Shown here: in pieces, positions 62,961-64,000 of the stretch
How positions within the stretch are numbered: position 1 is the first letter of the stretch
Layout of the letters: each line of letters begins with the position of its first letter
Assembly: GCF_910591885.1 (NCBI RefSeq)
Contig: NC_063273.1
Span: 1,922,001-1,986,000 of the forward strand
Reading direction: 5' to 3'
Length of the DNA stretch: 64,000 nucleotides
Origin: Bombus terrestris
Lineage: Eukaryota > Arthropoda > Insecta > Hymenoptera > Apidae
The notes under the pieces: model-generated
Told to the model about the DNA's origin: nothing
The model's input: only the letters and a program-made list of their open reading frames with translations
Databases searched by the model: none
Made by a program: the position numbers and the translations under genes

Positions 62961-64000
62961 TGTAAGCCTACGTGTTCACTGTCTTCGATTAAAAGCAGCA
63001 TCCCTACGCAGATGGGATTTTTTGGTCTTTAATCGTCGAATTGGAACCATTTTTCTAATTATTACTCGGTATATCACGTATATATGCAGATATTGTGAAG
63101 ATATGCAAAGGAGTCCAAGTCTGATTAGTAGATTGTTTCATATGCACGTACCGAGGGATTGTCCTGAATAATTGTAGTAATAATACTTAAGGCTAACCGC
63201 TGTATTACAATTTTTGAAGACTAAAGACAAATTGAATTGTAATATTTAGACTACGGATGTTTGTGAAATTCATAGTTTTATGGATTAAGCTGAAGAAGTG
63301 AAACTTAGACAGAAATTTGTTTTATCCATTAAGTGCGTGTTTTGAATATTTTATATATATTTAGGTATCGCATCTTGCACCTTGTGCTTTCACGATCTTT
63401 AGATCGTATCATATATACATTTAAGTTTTGAAAAATATAATTCATAATAAACTTCGTAGATATAACTGGTGGTCGTCACGTTTGCATACTAATCTAAACC
63501 CCTGGAAAGGATTATATCCTTAAAATTATACCACGGCGGTCAAGCCATCTTAAATCACAATCAACGCAACGGACAACTCCGTTCATCCCTGGAAAAATAA
63601 AAGTCACCACTTGAAAAACCTGAACTCTCATCGTGCACGTCTCAAACAGTGGACTCTTATCGTGTCTGGAATCGATCGTGGTCAATCCTGTCTACCCAAA
63701 CGAACCGTGGTTTAGTCTGGAACGAGGAGAGATTACCTATCTTTCCGTCTCCTTTGGTATAAAGTTCCCTTCGACCAGACCAACGAAGATCTCTCGTCGA
63801 GAGATCGACGATTTTTCTTGTTACTTCGGTGGAATCTAAGGTGGGATTTTCTATACGCGTTAGACGTACCTATTTCTACCGGCACAATAGCGAAGTATAC
63901 TTCCGTTTTCCTGTAAGCGATTTTAAAATGTTACGTCCGCGCCAAATATACGCTGTCGCTCGTGAGTATATGGACATTAATTAGATTTATTCGCATTAAC
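62961..64000. other. Non-coding end of window
   Basis: AT-rich to about 63450, then GC-richer. A CTGGAAA word recurs (63502 and 63589). A 68-codon frame at 63633-63839 has no domain. No feature visibly runs off the window edge. Confidence 0.5.

Overview
This window looks like 64 kb of eukaryotic, most likely insect, non-coding DNA. It is AT-rich with shorter GC-richer islands. The longest ATG-started open frame is only 167 codons and low in complexity. No frame shows a protein family I recognise, and I found no tRNA, rRNA, known microRNA, CRISPR array or bacterial operon structure. CG dinucleotides are plainly abundant in the non-coding sequence. Together with hymenopteran-style DNA transposon relics (piggyBac-like TTAA ends, a mariner with TTAGGTTGTCC-type ends, a pogo-like end), this suggests a bee or related hymenopteran. 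That is inference, and no gene in the window anchors it.

Layout. 1-18 kb: AT-rich desert with a GT microsatellite (1.16 kb), a piggyBac-like MITE (2.62-2.87 kb), GC-richer islands at 6.5-6.96 and 8.7-9.14 kb, a possible dispersed repeat (9.46-9.6 kb), an LTR-promoter-like block on the minus strand (13.76-14.21 kb) and a strong short hairpin (17.48 kb). 18-28 kb: a purine-rich tract, then the most regulatory-looking block of the window (18.39-18.62 kb, several homeodomain-type sites), a perfect AT palindrome (23.42 kb), and further islands at 24.6-24.8, 26.8-27.2 and 27.7-28.15 kb. 28-45 kb: long AT-rich stretches with a second hairpin (31.7 kb), a pogo-like relic (31.94 kb), an E-box-bearing island (34.24-34.58 kb), islands at 35.1-35.4 and 37.4-37.7 kb, and simple-sequence tracts. 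45-64 kb: a mariner deletion derivative (44.94-45.16 kb), a GGATTA/octamer block (45.42-45.50 kb), a 36-bp tandem repeat (48.64-48.74 kb), a small inverted-terminal element (49.17-49.38 kb), a composite decamer minisatellite (50.48 kb), more islands, and a family of three diverged copies of one ~100-bp element at 55.7, 56.5 and 58.0 kb.

Overall the picture is a gene desert, or one very large intron, carrying scattered candidate cis-regulatory blocks and decayed small transposons. I see no new enzymatic or defence system. The best candidate for something undescribed is the triplicated element of 55.66-58.02 kb: three copies in the same orientation with identical block order and a 15-base core identical in all three. 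Regulatory calls rest on base composition and recognisable short motifs only; none has been tested by alignment.
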